From Malaciobacter pacificus (GTDB lineage: Bacteria > Campylobacterota > Campylobacteria > Campylobacterales > Arcobacteraceae), in assembly GCF_004214795.1 (NCBI RefSeq), contig NZ_CP035928.1, forward strand, positions 1,116,001-1,180,000: a stretch of DNA of 64,000 nucleotides. Direction: 5' to 3'. A program made the position numbers and the translations under genes. Numbering within the stretch: the first letter of the stretch is position 1; every line of letters begins with the position of its first letter. Shown here one piece after another: positions 36,524 through 45,280 of this stretch. Under the pieces are notes generated by a model. That model was not told the DNA's origin and made no database searches. It was given only the letters and a program-made list of their open reading frames with translations.

Positions 36524-37732
36524 ATGGAAGATATAAAAGTAAAAGTAGACTCAAAAGAGGTAGGAAAACTTTTTTTTGAAAAAGAAAAAAATCAATATGG
36601 ATTTAACTATACAGTTGATTTTAAACCTATCTCCCTAATTATGCCCTATAGATCATCATCTTATATTTGGAGTTATAAACTTCATCCTATTTTTGATATG
36701 AATATGCCTGAGGGGTATTTATTTGAATTATTTAAAAAGTATCTTACTAAGAGTTATGGATATATAGATGATTTTTTAGTCTTTTCTCACATATGCTCAA
36801 ATATTCAAGGAAGACTTAGCTATGAAACTAAAACTAAATCCAAAGAGTTTTTATCATTTGATTTAAATGAAGTTTTACAAAATGATAGCAGTGATACTTT
36901 TACTAAAATTGTAACTGCATTTTTAGATAAAAATGCAATATCAGGAGTTCAGCCAAAATCACTTGCTATATTAAAAGATAAAGAGAGTATCTCTTCAAAA
37001 GAGTATATTATAAAAACTTGGGGTGAAGAGTATCAACAACTTGCATTAAATGAATATTTTTGTTTAAAAGCAATTGAAAAATCAAGTGTGAAAATACCAA
37101 ATATACAATTATCAAAAAACAATAAATTTTTATTGGTTGAGAGATTTAATTATGCAAAAGAAAATAATAGTTTTTTAGGTTTTGAAGAAATTTTAACTTT
37201 AGTTGGTAAAAACAAAGATGAAAAATACTCAGGAAGTTATGAACAAATAGCAAAAGTAATATATAGTGTAAGTACCCAAAAACTTGAAGATATGAGGAGT
37301 TTATATAAAGTGATAGTTATGAATTATTTACTTAAAAATGGTGATGCACATCTTAAAAACTTTGGTGTTTTATACGATAAAGATTTCTCAAAAATATGGT
37401 TTAGTCCAGCCTATGATGTAGTAAATACAGTTGCTTATTTTTATAATGATCGACCAGCACTTACAATGAATGGAAAAAAAATATGGTTTGGTAAAAAAGA
37501 GCTTATAAAATTTGGAGTTCAAAACTGCTATCTAAAACAAAATGAAGCAACAAAATTTTATGAAGATTGTATAAATTCTTTAAAAGAATCAATTAATGAG
37601 TTAAAAGAGTATATCTCAATAAATAAAAAGTTTGAAAATATTGGTCAAAAAATGATTGATTGTTGGGAATTATCTCTTGATGAAAAAAGTTATAAGGAGA
37701 TTCCAAATGAAATTACACGAAATTGGAAGTGA
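36524..37732 (+). CDS. hipA: HipA-type serine/threonine kinase toxin
   Basis: About 402 residues. A HipA N-terminal region (VGKLFFEKEKNQYGFNYTVDF... PIFDMNMPEGYL) is followed by the kinase core: glycine loop NAISGVQPKSLAI (about residues 145-157), catalytic loop MNYLLKNGDAHLKNFGVLYD (Asp and Asn) and the metal-binding SPAYDVVNT. E. coli HipA phosphorylates GltX and causes persistence; targets of this branch are unknown. ATG 36524 is preferred; GTG 36515 is an alternative. The antitoxin follows the toxin here, overlapping by 26 bp, whereas the E. coli order is hipBA. Confidence 0.9.
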   Translation: MEDIKVKVDSKEVGKLFFEKEKNQYGFNYTVDFKPISLIMPYRSSSYIWSYKLHPIFDMNMPEGYLFELFKKYLTKSYGYIDDFLVFSHICSNIQGRLSYETKTKSKEFLSFDLNEVLQNDSSDTFTKIVTAFLDKNAISGVQPKSLAILKDKESISSKEYIIKTWGEEYQQLALNEYFCLKAIEKSSVKIPNIQLSKNNKFLLVERFNYAKENNSFLGFEEILTLVGKNKDEKYSGSYEQIAKVIYSVSTQKLEDMRSLYKVIVMNYLLKNGDAHLKNFGVLYDKDFSKIWFSPAYDVVNTVAYFYNDRPALTMNGKKIWFGKKELIKFGVQNCYLKQNEATKFYEDCINSLKESINELKEYISINKKFENIGQKMIDCWELSLDEKSYKEIPNEITRNWK

Positions 37733-37946
37733 AATAAAAAGACTAAGAATCCAAAAAAATCTTACACAAGAGGAACTTGCAACAAAAAGTGGAATTAGTA
37801 GAGTAACACTTGGAAAAGTTGAAAGGGGAGAGTTAGGTAATACAAGTGTAAAAACATTGGATATAATATTATCAAACCTAAATCAAGAGATAGAGTTTAA
37901 ATCTAATATAGGATTTGGTTTACCAAATTTAGATGAATTAAAATAA
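37707..37946 (+). CDS. hipB: HipB-like XRE-family antitoxin/repressor
   Basis: 79 residues containing one helix-turn-helix of the Cro/XRE type: IKRLRIQKNLTQEELATKSGISRVTLGKVERGELGNTSVKTLDIILSNL. AAGGAGA just upstream fixes the start at 37707; a longer reading from 37656 lies wholly inside hipA and has no ribosome site. It should bind HipA and the dyad at 36487-36512. It overlaps the hipA end by 26 bp, so synthesis is coupled. Confidence 0.9.
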   Translation: MKLHEIGSEIKRLRIQKNLTQEELATKSGISRVTLGKVERGELGNTSVKTLDIILSNLNQEIEFKSNIGFGLPNLDELK

Positions 37947-37956
37947 AGGAGTTTAG

Positions 37957-38481
37957 ATGAAAAAAATTTTATGTACTTTAGGATTAACTGCAAGTTTTTT
38001 ATTTGCAAATAACTTTACACTTACAAGTAGTGATTTAAAAGGTCAATTAACAAATACTCAAGTATTTAATGGCTTTGGATGTGAGGGTGAAAATATTTCA
38101 CCACAATTATCTTGGAGTGATGCACCAAAGGGAACAAAATCATTTGCATTAACTGTTTATGACCCAGATGCACCAACTGGTTCAGGGTGGTGGCATTGGA
38201 TTGTATTTGATATCCCTAAAAGTAAAACAACTTTAGAAACAGGTTTTGGAAATAAAGAACAAAAAGATGTAGTTCAAAGTATGACTGATTTTGGAAAAAC
38301 TGGATTTGGTGGAGCTTGTCCTCCAGTAGGAGATAAACCTCACAGATATATTTTTACTATTCATGCCCTTGATGTTGAAAAACTTGGACTTGATGAAAAA
38401 GCAGATTCAGCACTTGTTGGTTATTACTTAAACGCTCATACTATTGGAAAATCTTCACTTATTTCATATTATGGAAGATAA
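37957..38481 (+). CDS. YbhB/YbcL-family PEBP-like periplasmic protein
   Basis: 174 residues with a signal peptide (KKILCTLGLTASFLFANNF). The phosphatidylethanolamine-binding-protein core is clear: FNGFGCEGENISPQLSWSDAPKGTKSFALTVYDPDAPTGSGWWHWIVFDIP, then FGGACPPVGDKPHRYIFTIHALD. The bacterial family has no settled function. It starts 10 bp after hipB, possibly on the same transcript, with AAAGGAG before the ATG. Confidence 0.9.
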   Translation: MKKILCTLGLTASFLFANNFTLTSSDLKGQLTNTQVFNGFGCEGENISPQLSWSDAPKGTKSFALTVYDPDAPTGSGWWHWIVFDIPKSKTTLETGFGNKEQKDVVQSMTDFGKTGFGGACPPVGDKPHRYIFTIHALDVEKLGLDEKADSALVGYYLNAHTIGKSSLISYYGR

Positions 38482-39121
38482 AAAAAGATTTAATCTTGAT
38501 AGATTAAAAGAGCTAGAGTCAGAATTTTTGCATCAATATCCAACTGGATTTGAAGATGCAAAATTCTTCCCTACTATGAAAAAGTTCAATCCCCAAAAGC
38601 TTGAAATTTTTGCAAAAGAGAATTTAAATAAAGAGTGTTTTTCTAATCCTAATTTAGTAATTGACTCATATTTTAAAGTTATCCAAAAATCAGTTTTAGT
38701 CTCACTTTTTGATAAGTTAAAACTAAAAGATATGATAAGCTCACTAAATTCATATGAAAAAGATATGTTAAGTATTGAAATTTATGAGTTACTTTATGGA
38801 AATAAAAAAGAGGGTTTTGAAGGATTAGTTGAGTTTTTAGCTCAATACAATCTTTCAAAATGGACAATTATAAGTGTTGTACCATACTACTTAAATAGGC
38901 ATGATGAGTATTTTATAAAACCAACCACTACAAAAAATATTATTAAATATCTTAAAATAGATGAAATTACATATAAACCAAAACCTAGCTATGAGTTTTA
39001 TAAAAACTATAAAGAAATCTTAGATGAAACAAAGTTATTGCTTAATAAAAATCTTTCATTTGATAATGCAGCATATACAGGTTTTTTCAAAGTAGCTATT
39101 GAAATATGTGATGTTGAGTGA
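38471..39121 (+). CDS. Protein of unknown function
   Basis: About 216 residues, soluble and helical; no family recognised. It begins MEDKKRFNLDRLKELESEFLHQYPTGFEDAKFFPTMKKFNPQKL and later has YKPKPSYEFYKNYKEILDETKLLLNKNLSFDNAAYTGFFKVA. ATG 38471 overlaps the PEBP gene by 11 bp and is chosen over a TTG at 38444 that would extend the overlap. Coding is supported by length, codon use like its neighbours and the tight packing. Confidence 0.72.
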   Translation: MEDKKRFNLDRLKELESEFLHQYPTGFEDAKFFPTMKKFNPQKLEIFAKENLNKECFSNPNLVIDSYFKVIQKSVLVSLFDKLKLKDMISSLNSYEKDMLSIEIYELLYGNKKEGFEGLVEFLAQYNLSKWTIISVVPYYLNRHDEYFIKPTTTKNIIKYLKIDEITYKPKPSYEFYKNYKEILDETKLLLNKNLSFDNAAYTGFFKVAIEICDVE

Positions 39122-39196
39122 TCTATTTAGTCATAATAAACTTGATATTAAGATTATGGTAAAATGCATTCCTAAATAAAAAGTAAAAGGAATTCA

Positions 39197-39544
39197 ATGG
39201 AACAATTACCTAACTGTCCAAAATGTGGAGGAGAATATACATACGAAGATGGAGATTTATTTATCTGTCCTGAGTGTGCACATGAATGGTCACAAGATGC
39301 ATCATTAGCAGCTGATGAAGATGCTTTAGTAGTAAAAGATGCAAATGGAACACTACTTCAAGATGGAGATGATGTTACAGTTATTAAAGATTTAAAAGTT
39401 AAGGGTAGTTCTTCTGGAATTAAAGTTGGTACTAAAATCAAAGGTATTAGACTAGTTGATGGTCACGATGGACACAATATTGATTGTAAGGTACCAGGTG
39501 TTGGTGCTATTAAATTAAAACAAGAGTTTGTAAAGAAGTCTTAA
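39197..39544 (+). CDS. yjdM: PhnA/YjdM family zinc-ribbon protein
   Basis: 115 residues. The N-terminal zinc ribbon [28 protein letters not shown] (two CxxC pairs) is followed by the PhnA domain [30 protein letters not shown]...[22 protein letters not shown]. Despite the old name 'alkylphosphonate utilisation', a direct role in phosphonate use is not supported for this family. AAAAGGAA precedes the ATG. Confidence 0.95.
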   Translation: MEQLPNCPKCGGEYTYEDGDLFICPECAHEWSQDASLAADEDALVVKDANGTLLQDGDDVTVIKDLKVKGSSSGIKVGTKIKGIRLVDGHDGHNIDCKVPGVGAIKLKQEFVKKS

Positions 39545-39546
39545 TT

Positions 39547-40383
39547 ATGATACAGTTCATTTCCAAGGAAAACATAAAAATGCCAAACATGATATATGGC
39601 ACTGCTTGGAAGAAAGAACAAACAACACAACTTGTAAAAACAGCTATCAATACTGGCTTTAAAGGCATTGATACTGCTTGTCAACCAAAACATTACAGGG
39701 AAGACTTAGTAGGAATTGCCCTAAAAGAGTGTTTTGGTGATGGTTTAAACCCAAATGATATTTTTATTCAAACTAAATTCACACCTTTAAGTGGACAAGA
39801 CCAAAACAATATGCCCTATAAAGCAAGTGATAGTCTAAAAGTTCAAGTAGAAAAATCATTTGAAACTTCAAAGAAAAATTTAGGAGTTGATTTTATTGAC
39901 TCTTATATCCTTCACTCTCCTATTTTTCCTCTAGCTCACACAATAACAGCGTGGGAAAAAATGCAAGAGTTTTATTATAATAGAGAAGTAGGGCAACTAG
40001 GAATCTCAAATTGCTATGATTTAGAAACTTTACAATACTTATATAATAACTGTGAAGTAAAACCAAGTATTGTTCAAAATAGATTTTATAATCACACAGA
40101 TTATGATAAAAATATTAGAGCTTGGTGTAATGATATGGGAATTATTTATCAAAGTTTTTGGTCACTTACTGCTAATCCACACTTGTTAAATAGTGATATT
40201 ATTATAAGTTTATCTTTAAAATATAAAAAGACAGCAGAGCAAATATTTTATAAATATTTAAATAGTGTAAATATCCTTCCTCTAAATGGAACAACTTCAC
40301 AAAAACATATGACTGAAGATTTAGATATTCATAATTTTACTTTAGAAGAAAATGAAATATCTTCTATAAACAAAATTCTGTAA
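39547..40383 (+). CDS. Aldo/keto reductase
   Basis: 278 residues of the AKR fold: FKGIDTACQPKHYREDLVGIALKECF (Asp and a shifted Tyr), FIQTKF (Lys), VDFIDSYILHSP (His), and GQLGISNCYDLETL. It should reduce carbonyls with NADPH; the substrate is unknown. The usual DTAxxYGNE spacing is altered here, so the catalytic Tyr may sit in HYRED. It lies 2 bp after yjdM and is convergent with the DsbC-like gene. Confidence 0.88.
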   Translation: MIQFISKENIKMPNMIYGTAWKKEQTTQLVKTAINTGFKGIDTACQPKHYREDLVGIALKECFGDGLNPNDIFIQTKFTPLSGQDQNNMPYKASDSLKVQVEKSFETSKKNLGVDFIDSYILHSPIFPLAHTITAWEKMQEFYYNREVGQLGISNCYDLETLQYLYNNCEVKPSIVQNRFYNHTDYDKNIRAWCNDMGIIYQSFWSLTANPHLLNSDIIISLSLKYKKTAEQIFYKYLNSVNILPLNGTTSQKHMTEDLDIHNFTLEENEISSINKIL

Positions 40384-40402
40384 GATAGAAAATCTATCTT
40401 AC
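40380..40402. terminator. Bidirectional hairpin between convergent genes
   Basis: GTAAGATAG (40380-40388) and CTATCTTAC (40394-40402) form a perfect 9-bp stem around AAAAT. The stem includes the stop codons of both the aldo/keto reductase and the DsbC-like gene, so it can end both transcripts. Confidence 0.7.
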
Positions 40403-41125
40403 ATTAATTCCATATTTTCTTAAAATATTAACCCAAACGATTTTATTACCTTTTAAGTCAAACATAGCAGGTGTTCCTTGAACTCCCATTTGTAAAGCTA
40501 GTTCAATATTTTCATCAAGTTTTTTTGATAGTTTCTCTTTTTGAGCTGGTTTAAATTTATGATTTTTAAACTCTTCATCTTTTGCAGTTACATTTAACAT
40601 AGCGTTTAATCTATCTTTAGCATTTTCTTGAGCCATTATAAATAGTGATAAATCATATGCGTTTTTATGAAAATCAAGTGGATAGTAGAAAACTCTTATT
40701 TTTACTTTATCTTCTATTTGAGGGAAATATGACTCAAATTTTCTACAATAAGGACACTCTGGATCTGTAAATAAGATATATTCATCACTTCCTGTTCCAA
40801 ATGTAAAGGCTTCTTTTCCTTTTAAGATTGAAACATCAACTGGCATTGTAAGTGGCATACCATTATTTACATCTAAAACATCACCTGAAATTAAGTATTT
40901 TTTATCTTTTGTTAAATAGACTGTATCAACTGCATTTTGGGCCTTAATATTTAAAATATAAACTGAATCTGCATCAAGTCCTTTAGTGATTGAAATACCA
41001 GATTTTTTAAATATATTTAAATTCTCCATCTGTTTTATTTGTGAGTCTGAAAGCTCTGTTTGAGCTAATAGTGAGCTTGTAATTAAAGATGAAGCTATAA
41101 TTAGTTTTTTTGTATTTTTAAGCAT
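40394..41125 (-). CDS. Periplasmic DsbC-like thiol:disulfide protein
   Basis: 243 residues. A signal peptide (NTKKLIIASSLITSSLLAQ) is followed by a short N-terminal domain and a thioredoxin fold with active site DPECPYCRKFESYF (CPYC) and the cis-Pro loop MGVQGTPAMF. Length and the N-terminal module fit a DsbC/DsbG-type isomerase or a thioredoxin-like oxidoreductase. The dimerisation domain is short, so isomerase versus reductase is not settled. Confidence 0.87.
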   Translation of the reverse strand: MLKNTKKLIIASSLITSSLLAQTELSDSQIKQMENLNIFKKSGISITKGLDADSVYILNIKAQNAVDTVYLTKDKKYLISGDVLDVNNGMPLTMPVDVSILKGKEAFTFGTGSDEYILFTDPECPYCRKFESYFPQIEDKVKIRVFYYPLDFHKNAYDLSLFIMAQENAKDRLNAMLNVTAKDEEFKNHKFKPAQKEKLSKKLDENIELALQMGVQGTPAMFDLKGNKIVWVNILRKYGINVR

Positions 41126-41183
41126 TTGTTATCCTAGTTAAAATTTGTAATATATTACTATTTATTTGTTAATCAAACGTAAA

Positions 41184-42335
41184 TTAAAGATCTTTTATTT
41201 GATTTTTCATCTGTTTTGCAGCAATTGCATAACCACCATTTGAAGAATCGATAAAGTGTATATGTTTACCATGTCTTTCAAAGATAAGACAAGTCATCAA
41301 TGCAGAGTTTGACTTATGAATTCCATAAATTATATTTCTCTTTTTATATTCATCTTCTAAAAAAGACTCAAGGGTTTTTAAATCTTTATTATTTATAGAA
41401 ATTACCATTCTAATCATATCATCAAACTTTTCAGTATCAGTTGTTCTTAAAATCCTATTTTTATAATCACCCCAGTTACCTTTACTCATCAAGTATTTAC
41501 CTAAAATATTTTCAATATAAATTTTAAAAAAATTAAATAATTTACCTATTTTGCTTTTTGAAAATAATGAAGCTTCAGCATTTAAAACCATAGGATTAAA
41601 ACTAAGATTTAGTTTAGAATCATCTAAAATAGGGTGTCTTAAATCATATGAACCTGTAATCTCTTCTATTTTTAATAATATATTTTTATAGATTTTTTTT
41701 GAACTATCTTCATCTTTTAATGATTTTATCAAAATTGATAAAGTCTCATCTTTTGGTGAGGGAATATCTTGCCATCTACACTCTAAACCCTCAAAGTCAG
41801 ATTCATAATCAATATGAGTAAAATCTTTTACACTATATTTTTCTTCATCTTTTTTAATTAATTCTTCTGCTAATTCTAAACCATTACCTCTAATAATTGC
41901 TTGTGAATGCTCTTTTGATAAAGATAATTTAGAGATTTCAATTTTTGCTCCAAGTTCTTTTATCTCTTTTACACTAATTATTCCAATTCTAAGATTTAAA
42001 TCAAAATTAGTTTTTGCTTTACTTTTTGTATCTACTAAAACTTTTTTAGCTTCATTTACTATGGAATTAGGTATTAAAACACTAGCCCCATCTCCACCAA
42101 AACAAAAGGGTAAATCAAGTTTTCTATTTATATTTAAAATACCTATTATCAATAGTGATGCTACAAAATTAACTTGTTTGTACATTCCAGTTTCAATTGC
42201 TTTTGTTGAGTTTTTTATATCACTTACAACAACAAACCAATCATCTGGTATCTCTTTAAAATATTTATCTTCAGTAATATCAGAAAAATTTGTAAAAGTT
42301 TTTAAATCTTTGTAAAAATCAATTGTTTGTTTCAT
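41184..42335 (-). CDS. DUF3095 protein with class III cyclase-like signatures
   Basis: 383 residues, soluble. DUF3095 pattern: DDWFVVVSDIKNSTKAIETGMYKQVNFVASLLIIGILN, then DLPFCFGGDGASVLIP. The SDIKNST and FGGDGA boxes resemble the metal-binding Asp motif and GD loop of class III nucleotide cyclases, but I see no other confirmed catalytic set. The C-terminal part (CLIFERHGKHIHFIDSSNGGYAIAAKQMK) is an unassigned domain. The gene overlaps the AEC transporter gene by 4 bp, in one operon with it and the HxlR regulator. Confidence 0.8.
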   Translation of the reverse strand: MKQTIDFYKDLKTFTNFSDITEDKYFKEIPDDWFVVVSDIKNSTKAIETGMYKQVNFVASLLIIGILNINRKLDLPFCFGGDGASVLIPNSIVNEAKKVLVDTKSKAKTNFDLNLRIGIISVKEIKELGAKIEISKLSLSKEHSQAIIRGNGLELAEELIKKDEEKYSVKDFTHIDYESDFEGLECRWQDIPSPKDETLSILIKSLKDEDSSKKIYKNILLKIEEITGSYDLRHPILDDSKLNLSFNPMVLNAEASLFSKSKIGKLFNFFKIYIENILGKYLMSKGNWGDYKNRILRTTDTEKFDDMIRMVISINNKDLKTLESFLEDEYKKRNIIYGIHKSNSALMTCLIFERHGKHIHFIDSSNGGYAIAAKQMKNQIKDL

Positions 42336-43231
42336 ACTAAAATCCTAAATACAACGGCTGTTGTTAAAAATGAGATTAAAATACCATAGCCAACAATAGC
42401 AGAGCTTAATCTTGGAGCAAGACCTGCCATTGAAGCAATTGCTCCTGCTGTTATCATTGGAGCCATGGCTGCTTCCATAATTGATACAATTGATGCTTGA
42501 TTGTTCCATCCAAATATTAAACAAATTCCAAAGGCAATAATTGGAGCTATAATAAGTTTTATAATTAAAGCCACACTAAAAGGTTTGACATCCTCTTTTG
42601 GTAATTTTAATTGAAGTTGTAAACCAACTGCTACAAGAGCAACTGGTACAATTGTACTTGCAAATGATTCTAAAACCTTTGTAATAGTAACGTTAAACTC
42701 AACTCCCATTAAAAATAGAGCAATAACAAGTGAAATAAATGGTGGGAAAGTTAATACTTTCATAGTTATGATTTTAAAACTTATTTCACTTTTATTTGAA
42801 TAATATGATGCTATAAATGTACCATAAGTAGCTAAAGCTATAAAAGTTCCCAATTGGTCATAAACTAAAACATAAGGAAGTGCAGATTCTCCCATATAAG
42901 CGTTTATTATAGGAATACCCATAAATGATGAATTTGTCAAAATTGATACAAGTAAAAGTGAACCAGTTATCTCTTTTGAAAAGTTAAAAAACCTACTAAC
43001 TCCTAATACAATAAATACACTTATAGTCATAACAAGCCATGAAATTACTATTGGAATTATAGTATCCATAGAAAATGTTAGTTTTGGAATTTGAAGTAAA
43101 ATCATAGCTGGAAGAGAAATATAAATCACAAACAAGTTTAATATAGCAGGAGCTTCTTTTGAGAATATTTTTAATCTATTTAAGCCATAACCAATAGCAA
43201 TGGCTAATAAAATTAGTATAAAATTTTCCAT
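42332..43231 (-). CDS. AEC-family transporter (auxin efflux carrier type)
   Basis: 299 residues with about ten hydrophobic segments. The typical start (FILILLAIAIGYGLNRLKIFSKEAPAILNLFVIYISLPAMIL) and the mid-protein SFMGIPIINAYMGESALPYVLVYDQLG motif are of the AEC/mdcF family, which carries organic acids in known cases. It sits between the HxlR regulator (1 bp gap) and the DUF3095 gene (4 bp overlap). Confidence 0.9.
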   Translation of the reverse strand: MENFILILLAIAIGYGLNRLKIFSKEAPAILNLFVIYISLPAMILLQIPKLTFSMDTIIPIVISWLVMTISVFIVLGVSRFFNFSKEITGSLLLVSILTNSSFMGIPIINAYMGESALPYVLVYDQLGTFIALATYGTFIASYYSNKSEISFKIITMKVLTFPPFISLVIALFLMGVEFNVTITKVLESFASTIVPVALVAVGLQLQLKLPKEDVKPFSVALIIKLIIAPIIAFGICLIFGWNNQASIVSIMEAAMAPMITAGAIASMAGLAPRLSSAIVGYGILISFLTTAVVFRILV

Positions 43232-43232
43232 A

Positions 43233-43610
43233 TTAAATATTACTTGCCAAGTCTATATCACAGCAGTTTTCATCTGTAATTTTCCCATGTTCTTTAACAT
43301 ACTCAATTCCCCATGCATACATACTTTGTAAAACTGGAGCTAAATCTTTTCCACTTTTTGTAAGACTATAAACTACTTTTGGTGGAACTTCAGCAAATAC
43401 TTCTCTATTTATAATATTTTTTTCTTCAAGCTCTTTTAACTTTATAGTCAAGGTTTTTTGAGTTATTTCACTTATAATTTCATGAAGTTCTTTAAATCTC
43501 TTTTCTCCATCTAAAAGATGCCAAATAATGGCTAATTTCCATCTGTCGTTAAAAATATCTAAAGTTACTGCAACTGAACATTTGTATTCTTTATCATTTA
43601 CTAAGTACAT
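43233..43610 (-). CDS. HxlR-family transcriptional regulator
   Basis: 125 residues with the HxlR winged helix: CSVAVTLDIFNDRWKLAIIWHLLDGEKRFKELHEII-SEITQKTLTIKLKELEEKNII, then the wing VPPKVVYSLTKSGKDLAPVL. A Cys near the N-terminus (KEYKCSV) is at the position of redox-sensing cysteines in this family, and further cysteines end the protein (DENCCDIDL). It probably controls its own operon and the divergent nitroreductases. Confidence 0.92.
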   Translation of the reverse strand: MYLVNDKEYKCSVAVTLDIFNDRWKLAIIWHLLDGEKRFKELHEIISEITQKTLTIKLKELEEKNIINREVFAEVPPKVVYSLTKSGKDLAPVLQSMYAWGIEYVKEHGKITDENCCDIDLASNI

Positions 43611-43657
43611 ATCAATCCTTTGATTTTTGATTATAACATATTAAAAATAAATTTCTA

Positions 43658-43679
43658 TTACTTACCTAAAGTAAAGTAA
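43658..43679. promoter_or_regulatory. Candidate HxlR operator between divergent genes
   Basis: TTACTTACC followed by TAAAGTAAAGTAA contains the overlapping dyads TTAC-N5-GTAA (43662-43674) and TTACTT/AAGTAA (43658-43663, 43674-43679). It is placed 48-69 bp upstream of hxlR and before the nitroreductase promoter. Confidence 0.45.
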
Positions 43680-43805
43680 GAAACAATTAAGTATATAAGA
43701 TATATAATTTTCAAACTTAAAGAAGTATACTCTGTTCATGACATTTTTAAAGGTGATTTAGATATAAATAATGATCTAGAGAATTTTATTATATAAGGAA
43801 TTAAT

Positions 43806-44441
43806 ATGGAAAAAACATTTATTGAGGCTATGGATTTTAGACATGCATGTAAGATTTTTGATGAGACTAAAAAAGTAAGTAATGAAGATATAAATTTTAT
43901 TTTAGATGTTGGTAGAAAATCACCTTCATCTTTTGGTATGGAGCCATGGAAGTTTTTAGTTATAACAAATGAAGAGTTAAAAGCAAAAATTAGACCATTT
44001 TGTTGGGATCAACCACAAATTACTACTTGTTCTCATTTGATTATAGTTCTTGCTGCAATTGAGGGTGTTAAACCAGAATCTGGAATTCCTATGAGAAAAT
44101 TTAGTAGAAGAGAAATGCCACAAGAGAAAAAAGATTTTTATATTAAACTTTATACTGACCATTTAACTGGAACTAAAACTTTATTAAATGATGAAAATGT
44201 TTATTACTGGACTTCAAAACAAACATATATTGCTTTAGGAAATATGATGACAGCAGCAGCTATTAGGGGAATTGATACTTGTCCTATTGAAGGATTTGAA
44301 AAAGAAAAAGTTGAAGAGGTTTTAGGTGTGGATACAAATAAATATCAACTATCTGTAGTATTACCTGTTGGTTATAGAATAAATCCACAATCAACACAAT
44401 TAAGAGAAAAGTTAGAAGACGTAGTTGAATATATAAAATAA
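43806..44441 (+). CDS. NAD(P)H nitroreductase (copy A)
   Basis: 211 residues of the FMN-dependent nitroreductase fold: DFRHACKIFDETKKVSNEDINFILDVGRKSPSSFGMEPWKFLVITN, then TYIALGNMMTAAAIRGIDTCPIEGFEKEKVEEVLGV and a conserved VVLPVGYR. Close in type to NfsB/NfnB. It is the first of two tandem paralogues, divergent from an HxlR regulator, a usual layout for redox or electrophile-responsive flavoenzymes. AAGGAA precedes the ATG. Confidence 0.92.
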   Translation: MEKTFIEAMDFRHACKIFDETKKVSNEDINFILDVGRKSPSSFGMEPWKFLVITNEELKAKIRPFCWDQPQITTCSHLIIVLAAIEGVKPESGIPMRKFSRREMPQEKKDFYIKLYTDHLTGTKTLLNDENVYYWTSKQTYIALGNMMTAAAIRGIDTCPIEGFEKEKVEEVLGVDTNKYQLSVVLPVGYRINPQSTQLREKLEDVVEYIK

Positions 44442-44521
44442 AACTATTATTTTGTTTTTCGCTATTTAGTAGCATTATTAATGTAGTAAAATATAATCAA
44501 AAAATTAGAAAGGATTAAAAT

Positions 44522-45151
44522 ATGGAAAAGAGTTTTATGGAAGCTATGGATTTTAGACATGCGTGTAAGATTTTTGATGAAACAAAAAAAGTTAGTGATG
44601 AAGATTTAGCATACATAATAGAAGCAGGTCGAAAATCTCCCTCATCATTTGGAATGGAACCATGGAAGTTTTTAGTTATTACAAATGAAGAGTTAAAAGC
44701 TAAAATTAGACCATATTGTTGGGACCAACCACAAATTACAACATGTTCACATTTGATTATTGTTCTTGCTGCTATTGAAGAAGTTAAAGTTGAATCTGGA
44801 CTTGTGAAAAAGAAACTTGGAAGAAAAGGTTTCCCTGAAGATAAACTAGAGTTCTATGTTGGTATTTATGGTTCTCATTTAAAAGATGTATTAAGTAGTG
44901 ATGATAATATTTACTCTTGGACAGCAAGACAAACATATATTGCTTTAGGAAATATGATGACTGGTGCTGCTGCTAGAGGAATTGATACTTGTCCAATTGA
45001 AGGATTTGAAAAAGAGAATGTTGAAAAAGTTTTAGAAATTGATACTACTAAATATCAAGTATCAGTTATTTTACCAATTGGATATAGAATTGAACCACAA
45101 TCTACTTTTGTAAGAGAACCAGTTGAGAATATAGTTGAATATATAAAATAA
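44522..45151 (+). CDS. NAD(P)H nitroreductase (copy B)
   Basis: 209 residues, a clear paralogue of the gene 80 bp upstream. The first 80 residues are nearly the same (DFRHACKIFDETKKVSDED, SPSSFGMEPWKFLVITNEELKAKIRPYCWDQPQITTCSHLIIVLAAIE). The middle part (residues 85-130) has diverged, which may change substrate range. It has its own promoter-like AAAATATAATC at about 44489 and AAAGGA before the ATG. Confidence 0.92.
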   Translation: MEKSFMEAMDFRHACKIFDETKKVSDEDLAYIIEAGRKSPSSFGMEPWKFLVITNEELKAKIRPYCWDQPQITTCSHLIIVLAAIEEVKVESGLVKKKLGRKGFPEDKLEFYVGIYGSHLKDVLSSDDNIYSWTARQTYIALGNMMTGAAARGIDTCPIEGFEKENVEKVLEIDTTKYQVSVILPIGYRIEPQSTFVREPVENIVEYIK

Positions 45152-45160
45152 TAAATTAAA

Positions 45161-45184
45161 AGAAGAATACACTTGTATTCTTCT
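45161..45184 (+). terminator. Hairpin after the nitroreductases
   Basis: AGAAGAATAC and GTATTCTTCT form a perfect 10-bp stem with an ACTT loop, 9 bases after the stop codon. There is no long T-run after it, but A-rich DNA precedes it. It separates the nitroreductases from the regulated FIST promoter. Confidence 0.7.
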
Positions 45185-45213
45185 AAAATGATACTTTTTA
45201 AAAAAAAAATTCC

Positions 45214-45250
45214 AAAATGATACTTTTCTTATACTTTTTAATTATATAAT
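45214..45250 (+). promoter_or_regulatory. Regulated promoter module A (FIST operon)
   Basis: AAAATGATACTTTT, 3 bp, ATACTTT, 7 bp, TATAAT. The two ATACTTT boxes (45220 and 45231) are 11 bp apart, one helical turn, and the nearer begins 14 bp before the -10 (45245-45250). A further AAAATGATACTTTT lies at 45185-45198. Modules with identical spacing lie at 48958-48994 and, on the other strand, 55105-55141. The layout is that of an OmpR-family activator site overlapping the -35 region. Confidence 0.75.
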
Positions 45251-45280
45251 TAATAATGATAAATATAAAGGATTTAAAAT

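Noticed and set aside
45185-45239. CRISPR-like direct repeats
   Set aside because: Three short AT-rich boxes without regular spacers, placed just upstream of a -10; they fit operator sites.
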